Below, in pieces: positions 54,625-62,452 of a DNA stretch of 64,000 nucleotides. Source of the DNA: Pectobacterium aquaticum (GTDB lineage Bacteria > Pseudomonadota > Gammaproteobacteria > Enterobacterales > Enterobacteriaceae). Position numbers and translations under genes: made by a program. Numbering within the stretch: position 1 is the stretch's first letter; each line of letters starts with the position of its first letter. The notes below the pieces were generated by a model. It had not been told where the DNA came from, ran no database searches, and saw only the letters and a program-made list of their open reading frames with translations. Location of the stretch: NCBI RefSeq assembly GCF_003382565.3, contig NZ_CP086253.1:620001-684000 (forward strand). The letters are read 5' to 3'.

Positions 54625-55847
54625 GCCAGGGCGGGATTCCACTTTGTTGATGAATTAACCAAAGATAACCTCGCTACGAAAATCTCCTGACCATCCGGCA
54701 CATTGTCGTTTGCCCGCTATGCTATCTTTTTTTCCTTCATGCTGTTTCAGGACACTCAACGCCACTCGATTGAACAGCGCCATATGCGCTGCCCCTTCCG
54801 CGTCTTTCAGGTTCATCTCATCTTCTCTGAAAACCACATCCAATACCCAATGCAGTTGATTTTCTATGCACCAATGCTCGCGTATCATTTGTGACGCTAC
54901 CCGTGCGTCTACCCCCAATGAACTGACATACCAACGCGACTCTCTGTGTACCACCTTTCCCCGTTCACCACGCTCACTCACCACTTCTATTAACGTACGA
55001 ATTGTCGGCCAGCGTTGTTTTAACTCCTCAGGAAAGTCCGCATCTATCTGCATCACCTGACGATATTCCGTCCGCCCATGAGCTTGATTATTTTCCGTAT
55101 GCGTCGCCAGTCCTTCATCGGCATAACATGAAGAAAAACGCTGTTTAACAAATTCATACAGCTTTTTTTGGTTCCCTTTAATGCCGACAATAAACTCGCC
55201 TTTACGCTGACAGATAAGCCGCAATGTCTCCACCTGACAATGAAGCGCATCCAGCGTGACGGTCGCATTTTCCAGCGACAGACATTCAATAAGCTGACGG
55301 GCCACCGGTCCTTCTTTACCTTTGCTTTCAGTAGATTGTTGATACAACGCAATACCATTGCCAATGTCATAAGCGCTGACGACATGCAGAGCTTGCGCTA
55401 AAAAGCCGTTGCCCGTTCCGCGAAGCGTTTTACCGTCAATCGCTATCTGTTTTCTGCCATTACTGCTGCGACGTTCATTAATCCAGCTTAACAGTGCCGA
55501 CATCAGGGACTGGCTATCTAATGCCTTGATAATATTGGCGATACAGTGACGTTTTGGAATGCCATTAGCAAAAGGAGAATGCTGTCTCAGCCACGGGAGT
55601 TGGCACTCACCGAATTGCTGTATGGCTTTCCATCCCGATGCACCGCTTAGCACAGCGGTAAAGGTGAGGAAAATGACGTCCATCAATTCATGCTTTTTAT
55701 TCGTTTCGCAGCGTGGGTCGGGTATTTCATTGATATAATTAAAGATAGTCATTGTCTTTCACTGAGAGTTAGTGGAGATAAAACTCAGATCAATAAAATC
55801 GAAATAAGTTCTCTATTTCAATAAATAAAGTGGGATCCCGCCCTGGC
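54625..55847 (-). mobile_element. ISAs1-family element
   Basis: Inverted ends GCCAGGGCGGGATTCCACTTT (left) and, as complement at 55847, the same sequence with one change. About 1,223 bp. It carries one complete transposase gene. The flanks show no direct repeat, so a deletion accompanied or followed insertion into an IS5 relic. Confidence 0.85.
54655..55752 (-). CDS. ISAs1-family transposase (H-repeat type)
   Basis: The 365-residue DDE enzyme has an N-terminal DDE_Tnp_1-associated domain (IPDPRCETNKKHELMDVIFLTFTAVLSGASGW). The catalytic domain has IAIDGKTLRGTGN (first Asp), VTLDALHCQ (second Asp) and EHWCIENQLHWVLDVVFREDEMN (Glu). All residues are present and the length is typical, so it is probably active. 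Confidence 0.93.
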   Translation of the reverse strand: MTIFNYINEIPDPRCETNKKHELMDVIFLTFTAVLSGASGWKAIQQFGECQLPWLRQHSPFANGIPKRHCIANIIKALDSQSLMSALLSWINERRSSNGRKQIAIDGKTLRGTGNGFLAQALHVVSAYDIGNGIALYQQSTESKGKEGPVARQLIECLSLENATVTLDALHCQVETLRLICQRKGEFIVGIKGNQKKLYEFVKQRFSSCYADEGLATHTENNQAHGRTEYRQVMQIDADFPEELKQRWPTIRTLIEVVSERGERGKVVHRESRWYVSSLGVDARVASQMIREHWCIENQLHWVLDVVFREDEMNLKDAEGAAHMALFNRVALSVLKQHEGKKDSIAGKRQCAGWSGDFRSEVIFG

Positions 55848-55855
55848 CCCATGAT

Positions 55856-56050
55856 ATGCCGTGGAATACGCAAGGTATGGTATATAACAATTGTGTTGCT
55901 TACCTGGCTAAAGGGCTGCGCATGTGGGCAGTTATGACACGCGACAAGTCAATCTCAGACGAGACATTTCGCTCCTATTTATTTTATGCGAACCGGGTAG
56001 ATTTTGGGGAATGGGCGCTTTTCCTTTGGCAGTATAAGCGCGCTCAATAG
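55856..56050 (+). CDS. Hypothetical island protein, possibly N-terminally cut
   Basis: The 64-residue protein is aromatic-rich: MPWNTQGMVYNNCVAYLAKGLRMW, then SISDETFRSYLFYANRVDFGEWALFLWQYKRAQ. It begins 9 bases from the ISAs1 border, so it may be the tail of a longer protein. An intrinsic terminator follows directly, which supports a real transcription unit. No function is recognised. It lies beside a repeat cluster and a phage attachment fragment. Confidence 0.45.
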   Translation: MPWNTQGMVYNNCVAYLAKGLRMWAVMTRDKSISDETFRSYLFYANRVDFGEWALFLWQYKRAQ

Positions 56051-56066
56051 AACGCATCACCATATG

Positions 56067-56091
56067 AACCGGCTACAGAGCCGGTTTTTTT
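56067..56091 (+). terminator. Intrinsic terminator after the small island gene
   Basis: AACCGGCT and AGCCGGTT arms with an ACAG loop, followed by a T run. Confidence 0.82.
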
Positions 56092-56130
56092 GTACCCACT
56101 CAAACGGTAACGGCAGCAGCGGATCATGAT

Positions 56131-56252
56131 GTTGGTTCAATCAGGGGTTCGTGTTGGTTCAAAATGGCATGGTGTCGGTTCAGTTTTTGAGGAAATAGTT
56201 AGTTAAAACAACCGTCTTTACAAATTGAACCAACTGAACCGACTGAACTAAC
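56131..56252. repeat. Inverted cluster of GTYGGTTCA repeats (iteron-like)
   Basis: Three copies in one orientation (GTTGGTTCA at 56131 and 56153, GTCGGTTCA at 56174) face three tandem copies in the other (TGAACCAAC 56226, TGAACCGAC 56235, TGAACTAAC 56244). An AT-rich centre lies between them. Partial copies follow near 56285-56300. Tandem 9-mers in this arrangement resemble primase- or initiator-binding iterons of P4-like satellites. No initiator gene is adjacent. Confidence 0.6.
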
Positions 56253-56384
56253 ATACTTTTGCTTATATATGCGTTTTCAGAGAAGTGAACTATCGAACCG
56301 ATCAGGGCTGTAAAGCTATAGTGTGAGCATAAAATAGCCAATAATCACCATGATTACCCCTGCAAAATATCCCCGGCATATCCC

Positions 56385-56423
56385 CGAAAAAACAAAGGAG
56401 TCGCGCTATTAACGCAACTCCTT
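56385..56423 (-). terminator. tRNA-type terminator beside the attachment fragment
   Basis: On the minus strand AAGGAGTTGCG and CGCGACTCCTT pair around TTAATAG and are followed by TGTTTTTTCGG. It is probably the terminator of the tRNA gene whose 3' end is copied here. Confidence 0.75.
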
Positions 56424-56428
56424 GAATT

Positions 56429-56473
56429 TGGTGGCCCCTGCTGGACTTGAACCAGCGACCAAGCGATTATGAG
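56429..56473 (-). tRNA. 3' fragment of tRNA-Ile2 (CAU), phage attachment site
   Basis: On the minus strand CTCATAATCGC, TTGGTCGCTGG, TTCAAGTCCAGC, AGGGGCCACCA reproduces the anticodon loop, variable loop, T arm, acceptor strand and CCA of the AUA-reading tRNA-Ile(CAU). The 5' half (D arm) is absent: upstream sequence (GGGTGGATCATGGTT) does not fit. A tRNA 3' end next to a tyrosine integrase gene is the normal signature of a prophage att site. The intact tRNA gene should be at the other prophage end. Confidence 0.85.
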
Positions 56474-56592
56474 AACCATGATCCACCCTTTAAAAACAAT
56501 GTGTTACGTTGTTTATCAATGGTTTAATAAACGAATATTATCGAATGTTGACGAGGGTTTGTGTTCTGAGGGGGCAGAAAGGGGGCATCTTT

Positions 56593-57609
56593 TTAGTTCT
56601 CTAGCGGGTTGAGCTTGATAGCTTCTTCCAGGTGATCGGGGGCAAAATGCGCATAACGCATCGTCATTTTTATATCGGTATGGCCGAGTATCCGTTGTAG
56701 TACCAAAATGTTGCCGCCGTTCATCATAAAGTGGCTTGCAAAGGTATGGCGTAGAACGTGGGAAAGTTGGCCGTCTGGTAATTCTATTCCCGTTCTCTGC
56801 ATCGCCTTACGGAATGCTGAATAACAAGGAGTAAATAGCGCACCGTTTGTCTGTGGCAGTGACTCATAAAGTGCCTGGCTAATGGGCACGGTTCTGTTGC
56901 GGTTTCCTTTTGTGTTCATGAAGGTAATCCGATACGGCGTGACGTGCGCTCGCCGCAGGGATTCTGATTCACTCCATCGTGCACCAGTGGCTAGGCAAAC
57001 GCGCACCACGTCATATAAACATTCTGAGCGGCTGTTCTGGCATTCTTTCAAAAGAAGATCTATCTGTTCTTTTGTCAGAAATGACATTTCGCTTTCTTCT
57101 GTCTTGAATGGTCGCATGGTTTCTAACGGGTTCTCATGCTTCCAATGTCCCAGCCGTTTTAACTCATTAAATACAGCACGGAAGTAGGTCAGTTCAAGAT
57201 TAACAGTGCGCGGGGTTACCTGTGCAATACGTGATGTGCGGGAAAATTCCCCCGATAGGCGCTTCTTTCTAAACAGAGAAAACATTGTGGTATCGAATTC
57301 GTGCGCGGTTGGTTCCCCCATGCACTCGCAAGCGTATTCCATCGAACTCTTGCGCTTTTCCCCGTCATCCAACGTGATTCCGTGTTCATCAAACCACATA
57401 TAGACCAGCTGTCGCAGCGTGCGTCGGTCTTCTTTTCCGTCTAACCACGGCTTGTTATGTAGGTTTTCAATAACGTGTTTTTGATACGCCAGGGCTTCAC
57501 CTTTTGTGGAGAACGTCTTACGAATTCTTTTGCTGGGCTTGCCCTTTGGTTTACCTTCTGGATAGAAATCGAGAAGCCATTTTCCATCGGTTTGTTTCTT
57601 TATACTCAT
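56593..57609 (-). CDS. int: P2/186-like tyrosine integrase
   Basis: The 338-residue integrase has an N-terminal arm-binding domain (SIKKQTDGKWLLDFYPEG), a SAM-like core-binding domain (about 70-170) and a catalytic domain with Arg in CLATGARWSE, HxxR in LSHVLRHTFASHFMMNGG, GHTD and nucleophile Tyr in MTMRYAHFAPDHL. Length matches the P2/186 group (about 337). It lies 120 bases from the tRNA-Ile2 fragment, its presumed target. First lysogeny-side gene. Its start overlaps the neighbouring gene by 4 bases. Confidence 0.95.
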   Translation of the reverse strand: MSIKKQTDGKWLLDFYPEGKPKGKPSKRIRKTFSTKGEALAYQKHVIENLHNKPWLDGKEDRRTLRQLVYMWFDEHGITLDDGEKRKSSMEYACECMGEPTAHEFDTTMFSLFRKKRLSGEFSRTSRIAQVTPRTVNLELTYFRAVFNELKRLGHWKHENPLETMRPFKTEESEMSFLTKEQIDLLLKECQNSRSECLYDVVRVCLATGARWSESESLRRAHVTPYRITFMNTKGNRNRTVPISQALYESLPQTNGALFTPCYSAFRKAMQRTGIELPDGQLSHVLRHTFASHFMMNGGNILVLQRILGHTDIKMTMRYAHFAPDHLEEAIKLNPLEN

Positions 57610-58316
57610 TTATCAGAAGTGCCGAAAATTATTTTAACCCACTCATCACGCTTATATTTATTATGTCCTTCGCTTTTAATCATTGTGTTTATTTTTTGTA
57701 TCTCAAAATAACTCCGCTCGCCTGTGTTCGGGTTTTTACCTGATATGCTTACAAAGCCGTGTTTGTTTTCTAGCATCCGATCAATAAGTGTTTCTGTTTT
57801 AAAACGTTCCTTGTCTTTTACATAAGTGAAGGATGTAAGTATTGGGGGGATCTCCTTAGTGATAGTCAGCGTGCAGGCCCCATGTCTTACAGCTTTCGCG
57901 TAGGAGAACATTTCTTGCGTGTTAATTTTCAGCTTTTGTTTGCAAAAGTCTTTAAAATTAAATCGTACTGTTCCAACAAGAATTTTTGTTTCGATGTACC
58001 TTTCTTCAATGCTATGGGTTATATCATCGACTTTATCATTTACTTGTAGAATAAACTCACCTTTTTCAGATATCGCTATCTCTTGTACTTTCCCTTGAAT
58101 CCTTTCTTTTTTTTCGAGATCGTTTAGATATGAAAATTCAACATCTACTGGTATTCCATTCCATAAGACAGCCTTTTGATTAACCATTTTAAAAGGATAT
58201 GAATCTAGGTCTAAATTATCCTCATAGATATAGTTACCCATGCTATCAACTTCTGAGGTGGTATCAGAATTTCCATTGCTAGAGTTAGAAAATATTTTTT
58301 TTAAAAAGCTAAACAT
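57606..58316 (-). CDS. AT-rich accessory protein between int and CI
   Basis: The 236-residue protein has no recognised domain. It starts MFSFLKKIFSNSSNGNSDTTSE, a short basic/hydrophobic start followed by a polar linker. It continues with a predicted beta-rich region (ERIQGKVQEIAISEKGEFILQVNDKVDD, KILVGTVRFNFKDFC) and an FxIQKINTMIKS segment. Base composition is clearly AT-richer than phage neighbours, indicating separate acquisition. It is co-directional with CI and int and probably expressed in the lysogen. Genes in this slot of P2-like phages often give lysogenic conversion or superinfection immunity. That role is inference. Confidence 0.7.
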   Translation of the reverse strand: MFSFLKKIFSNSSNGNSDTTSEVDSMGNYIYEDNLDLDSYPFKMVNQKAVLWNGIPVDVEFSYLNDLEKKERIQGKVQEIAISEKGEFILQVNDKVDDITHSIEERYIETKILVGTVRFNFKDFCKQKLKINTQEMFSYAKAVRHGACTLTITKEIPPILTSFTYVKDKERFKTETLIDRMLENKHGFVSISGKNPNTGERSYFEIQKINTMIKSEGHNKYKRDEWVKIIFGTSDK

Positions 58317-58318
58317 AA

Positions 58319-58906
58319 TTAAAACATCCCTATTTCAGTTTTTACCCTTCCAATGATTTTTATATCATCAATGCTGCAATCAAACGCCATACCTACACCG
58401 CTAACGCGAACCTTACGCACAGGGATACGTGTCAGCGTTCTGATACTGATTTTGTCTTCAATCTCAACAAGCCATTGACCGTCATAAACATCGGCAAACG
58501 TTTGATCGATGATGTACTGCATCTTTTCGTCAATTACGCAAATAGGATTTTCCGGCAGCGGAACACCAGGAAGAAACATCACTTTATCAAACATCACATA
58601 GCCAGAATCGTAAAGCTGTCCGTCGATTAGTTTCTTGTGGGGAAACTTGAGTATATCAAGCGCCTCATCGTCAAATTTTTTGCCATGACCAGTAGAGAGC
58701 CATTCTAAAGATGCACCTGTTTCAGCTACACACCTAACCACCATGTCAGCGGGAAAAACGCCCCGTTTGAACCTTGCAGAAAGGCTGCTTGATGCCATAT
58801 CAAAATGGTCTGCAAGTTGTAGTTTTGATGTGAATCCATACGCTTCAACTACGCGATCAAGCACATCATTACTGTGTTCTATTTGCTCGAATGGAAATTT
58901 ACTCAT
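58319..58906 (-). CDS. CI-type lysogeny repressor (186-like)
   Basis: The protein is 195 residues from MSKFPFEQIEHSNDVLDRVVEAYGFTSKLQLADHFDMASSSLSARFKRGVFPADMVVRC, a Bac_CI_repr-type HTH. The C-terminal domain (LPENPICVIDEKMQYIIDQTFADVYDGQWLVEIEDKISIRTLTRIPVRKVRVSG) resembles the oligomerisation domain of 186 CI and the S24 fold. No obvious autocleavage pair was identified. It is divergent from the cox-like gene, across three repeated operator motifs. A start at 58915 would add three residues. Confidence 0.88.
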   Translation of the reverse strand: MSKFPFEQIEHSNDVLDRVVEAYGFTSKLQLADHFDMASSSLSARFKRGVFPADMVVRCVAETGASLEWLSTGHGKKFDDEALDILKFPHKKLIDGQLYDSGYVMFDKVMFLPGVPLPENPICVIDEKMQYIIDQTFADVYDGQWLVEIEDKISIRTLTRIPVRKVRVSGVGMAFDCSIDDIKIIGRVKTEIGMF

Positions 58907-58920
58907 AAGTGCCACTCTCG

Positions 58921-58996
58921 CGACTTAGTCGAAATTATGTTGATTTGTAGATTAAGTCGAAGTAGAGTTTCTCCAAGTTGTAGTTTTAGTCGAAAG
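58921..58996. promoter_or_regulatory. CI/Cox control region with three TNAGTCGAA repeats
   Basis: CTTAGTCGAAA (58924), TTAAGTCGAAG (58952) and TTTAGTCGAAA (58985) recur in the same orientation between the divergent repressor and early genes. The first is part of the palindrome CGACTTAGTCG. Probable repressor operators of the lysis-lysogeny switch. Confidence 0.7.
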
Positions 58997-59040
58997 TTAA
59001 TGAGCGTTGCTGCGCTCTACTGAACGGAGAATATTGCCTT

Positions 59041-59271
59041 ATGCGCCCTAACATTACAATCACCATCCCCATTCCTTACATGCCGTTAGATGAGTACTGC
59101 CGCCTTACTGGCACACCAATTGGCACTGCCCGCGACATGATTCGTGATGGCCGTTTGCCTATCCGTGGCAAGGCCGACAAACCCCGCGCTAAAGTTGAAA
59201 TCAACATGGCCGCGCTAACCGTTCAAGCATTAAGCGAATGTCGTATTTCGCTTAATGCGAATCCATCCTAA
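59041..59271 (+). CDS. Cox/Apl-like excisionase and regulator
   Basis: The 76-residue protein has a short winged-HTH/excisionase pattern: YMPLDEYCRLTGTPIGTARDMIRDGRLPIRGKADKPRAKVEINMAAL. This is the order expected for P2 Cox or 186 Apl, which repress the lysogeny promoter and promote excision. First gene of the early (plus-strand) operon, facing CI. GGAGAA precedes the start. Confidence 0.82.
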   Translation: MRPNITITIPIPYMPLDEYCRLTGTPIGTARDMIRDGRLPIRGKADKPRAKVEINMAALTVQALSECRISLNANPS

Positions 59272-59291
59272 GTGTCGGGGCAGGGATAGCT

Positions 59292-59795
59292 ATGTTTGAT
59301 TATCAGATCGCTAAACACCCGCACTTTGATGCCGCTTGCCGAGCGTTCGCGCTGGCGCACAACCTTGAAGCCGTCGCCGCCGCGATTGGCGTCCGTTCAC
59401 AGGTATTGCGTAACAAGCTGAACCCCGAACAGCCGCACCGCTTAACGTGCTGTGAACTGTTGGCTATTACCGATCACACGGAAGACGCCACGTTACTGGA
59501 TGGCCTGCTGGCGCAAATCAACTGCTTGCCGTCTGTGCCACGCAATGAGGCAAAGTCACACAATGTGACGATGTTTGCATTGAGCGCCACGGCTGACGTG
59601 GGCGCGATCGCTGGGGAAGCGGTATCAAGTGCTCCAATGTCTCAGGCGCGTAAAAACGCCATTCTCAATCGGGCAAACAGCGCAATCCGTAATCTGTCGC
59701 TGATTGTGCTTTCTGTCGAATCCCGATTCCAATCAACGCCGATGATGGCCGCAGCCGTAGACGTGCTGAATTCGGCTATGCCGGTATTCGCGTAA
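59292..59795 (+). CDS. Phage regulatory protein CII (P2/186 type)
   Basis: The 167-residue protein is of the phage_CII family: FDYQIAKHPHFDAACRAFALAHNLEAVAAAIGVRSQVLRNKLNPEQPHRLTCCELLAITDHTEDATLLDGLLAQ forms the N-terminal HTH and multimerisation region (residues 1-75), followed by an alanine-rich helical end. In 186, CII activates the establishment promoter for CI. Located next to the cox-like gene as expected. Confidence 0.88.
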   Translation: MFDYQIAKHPHFDAACRAFALAHNLEAVAAAIGVRSQVLRNKLNPEQPHRLTCCELLAITDHTEDATLLDGLLAQINCLPSVPRNEAKSHNVTMFALSATADVGAIAGEAVSSAPMSQARKNAILNRANSAIRNLSLIVLSVESRFQSTPMMAAAVDVLNSAMPVFA

Positions 59796-59806
59796 GGAGG
59801 CAATTG

Positions 59807-60073
59807 ATGATTCATAACCCAGAAATATGGCTGCACGCTGCCGATGATGCCGCGAACAGCTTTTTATCTCAGTCTATCGAACAACGCGAGAGCGGCAATG
59901 ATAACGGTTTTTGCAAAATTAGCGTTTTATCGTCGCTGGAAGGGTTGGCCGATTCGGTTTATTACCTCAATTATCCGCTGTACAAATTCATCAAAATCCA
60001 CACAAACCAATGGTATAGCCGTGGAATGTCACTACCGCCAGAGTTTGCCGCCGCTTGGGCTAAACGTCTTTAA
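59807..60073 (+). CDS. Small P2-like early protein, unknown
   Basis: The 88-residue protein (ATG 59807 after AAGGAGG) has no recognised domain. An N-terminal helix (IWLHAADDAANSFLSQSIEQRES) is followed by aromatic-rich sequence (SVYYLNYPLYKFIKIHTNQWYSRGMSLPPEFAAAW). In the early operon between cII and a fil-like gene. The overlapping frame from 59844 is a shadow of it. Confidence 0.7.
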   Translation: MIHNPEIWLHAADDAANSFLSQSIEQRESGNDNGFCKISVLSSLEGLADSVYYLNYPLYKFIKIHTNQWYSRGMSLPPEFAAAWAKRL

Positions 60074-60089
60074 CGTAAAGGGGAGTTAT

Positions 60090-60293
60090 ATGATTTCTGT
60101 CGCTCGTTTACTTACCAACCAGTCGCCTTCACCACAACTGGCGAACGGTAAAGGCTGGCTGGAACTGCCAAACGGCCAGCGCGTACAACCGACACCGAAG
60201 CAAGCCTACTTTGCATCGTGGAGCAAAAAACCGTATGTACCTGCAACGCCGCGCCGCTCGTTGTGGCGTCGCTTGATCGGGGCTAGGGGGTAA
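60090..60293 (+). CDS. Fil-like phage filamentation protein (DUF2724)
   Basis: The 67-residue basic protein MISVARLLTNQSPSPQLANGKGWLELPNGQRVQPTPKQAYFASW resembles the Fil family of 186-like phages, whose expression blocks host cell division. AAAGGGGAG precedes the start at 60090. Family assignment is from memory of the motif GKGWLELPNGQRVQP and position. Confidence 0.7.
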   Translation: MISVARLLTNQSPSPQLANGKGWLELPNGQRVQPTPKQAYFASWSKKPYVPATPRRSLWRRLIGARG

Positions 60294-60295
60294 TC

Positions 60296-60640
60296 ATGCA
60301 TCATGATGCTTTAGATTTGCCCGAACCGCTTAAGGCCATGCGCCGCATGATTTCGGGAACAGATAACCCTGCCGAATTGTTTTGGGAGTCAGCGACACCA
60401 CGCGAACGTGAAGATCTGATCTTCCATTGCCGCCCTAAGCTGGGGAAAAGCCACGTTGCCTATAACTGGGCTGACTTTGACACTAATCAGCGCCGTGTGT
60501 TGTGGAATGGCGTGTTAAGACTGCGCCATATGTATGAGAAAACCGCCACGTTTCAGCCTGGGCATTTTGGCCGCAGCGTGTTTGTTATCACTCGTTCCGA
60601 ACCTGAAGCGGAACAAAGCGAAAACCAGTCAATTAATTAA
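60296..60640 (+). CDS. P2-like early hypothetical protein
   Basis: The 114-residue protein begins MHHDALDLPEPLKAMRRMISGTDNPAELFWESATPREREDLIFHC and has a conserved-looking middle LGKSHVAYNWADFDTNQRRVLWNGVLRLRHMYEKT. No catalytic motif. It starts 2 bases after the fil-like stop, so it is coupled in the early operon. Function unknown. Confidence 0.75.
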   Translation: MHHDALDLPEPLKAMRRMISGTDNPAELFWESATPREREDLIFHCRPKLGKSHVAYNWADFDTNQRRVLWNGVLRLRHMYEKTATFQPGHFGRSVFVITRSEPEAEQSENQSIN

Positions 60641-60714
60641 CCCGTAATACGCCTTTCTTTTTTACAGCCTCTATCGGCTGGGGATTCGTATTACCTAAAA
60701 ACAGGAAAACCATC

Positions 60715-60954
60715 ATGAGAAATATCGAAACACGCCGTACCACAAGCACGGTCGCCGACAATGGCGCACTGTTGGAGTTGATGAGAAACGCACGGCTGGA
60801 CGAAAAGAAAGACCAGCATTTCTCGTTTGCTCTGCGTCTTTCTGCGCTGACTGTCCACTTTCAGCAAAAAGAGTATTCCGCGCCTGAGATTATCGAGCTG
60901 CTGCGCAAAGAGGCAGAGCGATTCGAGCACTCAGCACAGGAGATCATTGCATGA
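60715..60954 (+). CDS. DUF2732 family early protein
   Basis: The 79-residue, mostly helical protein (TVADNGALLELMRNARLDEKKDQHFSFALRLSALTVHFQQKEYSAPEIIELLRKEAERFEHSAQEI) has the DUF2732 pattern found in P2/186-like early operons. It is preceded by a short gap (60641-60714) that contains GGAAAACC-type upstream sequence. Its stop overlaps the exonuclease start by 4 bases. Confidence 0.75.
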   Translation: MRNIETRRTTSTVADNGALLELMRNARLDEKKDQHFSFALRLSALTVHFQQKEYSAPEIIELLRKEAERFEHSAQEIIA

Positions 60955-61535
60955 ACCACGTCATGATTGATATCGAAACGATAGGGGCGAACCCTAAAGC
61001 GCCAATTTGTTCGATTGGTGCAGTGTTCTTTAACCCTAAAACGGGTGAGCTGGGTGAGCAGTTCTATTGTCGCGTCGATTTTGAAAACGACATGCTGAAC
61101 GGCGCGGTGCCGGACGGCGGCGCTATCAAATGGTGGTTGCGTCAGTCCTCAGAGGCTCGCGCTGAATTAATTAGTGATGATGCAACCCCAATTTGGGACG
61201 CACTCAGCGCATTTAGCGACTGGCTGACTGATAACGCTGAAAGCCTAAAAACGTTAAAGGTATGGGCGAATAGCCCGTCGTTTGATTGCACGATCCTGAA
61301 AACAGCGTTTGAGCGAACGGATATTGATGTTCCGTGGAATTACTGGAATGAGCGTGACGTCAGGACGATGAAAGAAGTCGGGTTCGCCATTATGGATATG
61401 GAGCGCTTTCTTAGACTCGGTACGGCAAAAATCATCGGTTTTAAGCATAACGCGCTGGATGATGCGATCAGCCAAGTCGCGTTGGTTTCTGCGGTTATGT
61501 CTCGGTTGGTTCAGAATAACGGCGGTGAATTATGA
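60951..61535 (+). CDS. DnaQ-like 3'-5' exonuclease
   Basis: The 194-residue enzyme is of the RNase T/DnaQ fold: ExoI motif MIDIETIGANPKAPICSIGAV (Asp8, Glu10), ExoII region KVWANSPSFDCTILKTAFE with Asp, and ExoIII HNALDDAISQ (His, Asp). Close to the Rv2179c-like family common in phages. Coupled by 4-base overlaps to DUF2732 and Dam. Probably trims DNA or RNA ends during phage replication. Confidence 0.85.
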   Translation: MNHVMIDIETIGANPKAPICSIGAVFFNPKTGELGEQFYCRVDFENDMLNGAVPDGGAIKWWLRQSSEARAELISDDATPIWDALSAFSDWLTDNAESLKTLKVWANSPSFDCTILKTAFERTDIDVPWNYWNERDVRTMKEVGFAIMDMERFLRLGTAKIIGFKHNALDDAISQVALVSAVMSRLVQNNGGEL

Positions 61536-62452
61536 TCCGCCCGTTCATCAAATGGGCGGGGGGTAAAACCCGCGCCCTGCCTGATTTGCTGCCGCTCCTG
61601 CCCAAAGGTGATGTTCTTATAGAGCCGTTCGTCGGTGGTGCGTCGGTGTTCCTGAATACTGAATATCGCCATTATGTACTTGCTGATATCAATCCAGACC
61701 TGATTAATCTGTATCGCGTTGCGGTTGCTAACACTGATTTGTTAATTTCAGACGCAAAAGTGTTATTCCAGTACGGCAACAATAAAACTGAATACTACGT
61801 GCGCCGCCGCAGCTTTAACTATCAGTGCCGTGACGGAGGCGTGCCAAACTTGCCAGCGGCTGCATTATTTTTGTATCTAAACCGACACGGTTATAACGGG
61901 ATGTGCCGCTATAACCGTGATGGCGGTTTCAATGTTCCATTTGGTCAGTATCGTGCCCCGTATTTTCCAGAGCAGGAAATAAGGCTGTTTGCAGAAAAGG
62001 CGCGTGATACAAAGGCCATTTTCAGGGTTGCCCCGTTTAGCGAGACTATAACGAGGCATGCCCGCCCTAGTGCGGTTATCTACTGCGATCCGCCGTACCT
62101 GCCCGCTAGTGATACCGCTAATTTCACGCAGTATCACACAGCGGCATTCTCCATTGATCACCACATCACATTAGCTGCTGCGCTGGCTGATGCTAATCGC
62201 ATACATGGTGCTCAGTGCGTGATTTCAAACAGCGATACCCCCGCCACGCGGGAGATTTATCAGGGGTTTAAATTCCATGAAATCGCTGTTCAGCGCTCTA
62301 TCAGTGCTAACGCTATTACTCGCGGTGCCGCAAAGGAAGTGATCGGCGTGCTGACGGCCAATTGTCAGGAGTCATTGCCGCTGCTTAATGGTTCAACGCT
62401 GCGTGGCTTGAATACCGGCTTCAGCGGTGAGTTGCGGGGGATGGGGTTATGA
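61532..62452 (+). CDS. DNA adenine methyltransferase (Dam-like, class alpha)
   Basis: The 306-residue N6-adenine methyltransferase has FIKWAGGKTRALPDLLPLLP at the N-terminus (SAM motif X), FVGGASVFLN (motif I, FxGxG-like), target-recognition region FLYLNRHGYNGMCRYNRDGGFNVPFGQY and catalytic DPPY in VIYCDPPYLPAS. These match GATC-specific Dam proteins of enterobacteria and phages. It may protect phage DNA from host restriction or alter switch regulation. Confidence 0.92.
   Translation: MIRPFIKWAGGKTRALPDLLPLLPKGDVLIEPFVGGASVFLNTEYRHYVLADINPDLINLYRVAVANTDLLISDAKVLFQYGNNKTEYYVRRRSFNYQCRDGGVPNLPAAALFLYLNRHGYNGMCRYNRDGGFNVPFGQYRAPYFPEQEIRLFAEKARDTKAIFRVAPFSETITRHARPSAVIYCDPPYLPASDTANFTQYHTAAFSIDHHITLAAALADANRIHGAQCVISNSDTPATREIYQGFKFHEIAVQRSISANAITRGAAKEVIGVLTANCQESLPLLNGSTLRGLNTGFSGELRGMGL

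Noticed and set aside
59844..60293. 149-codon frame overlapping two small phage genes
   Set aside because: It shares its end with the Fil-like gene, but its first half is out of frame with the better-supported gene at 59807, which has a strong ribosome site.
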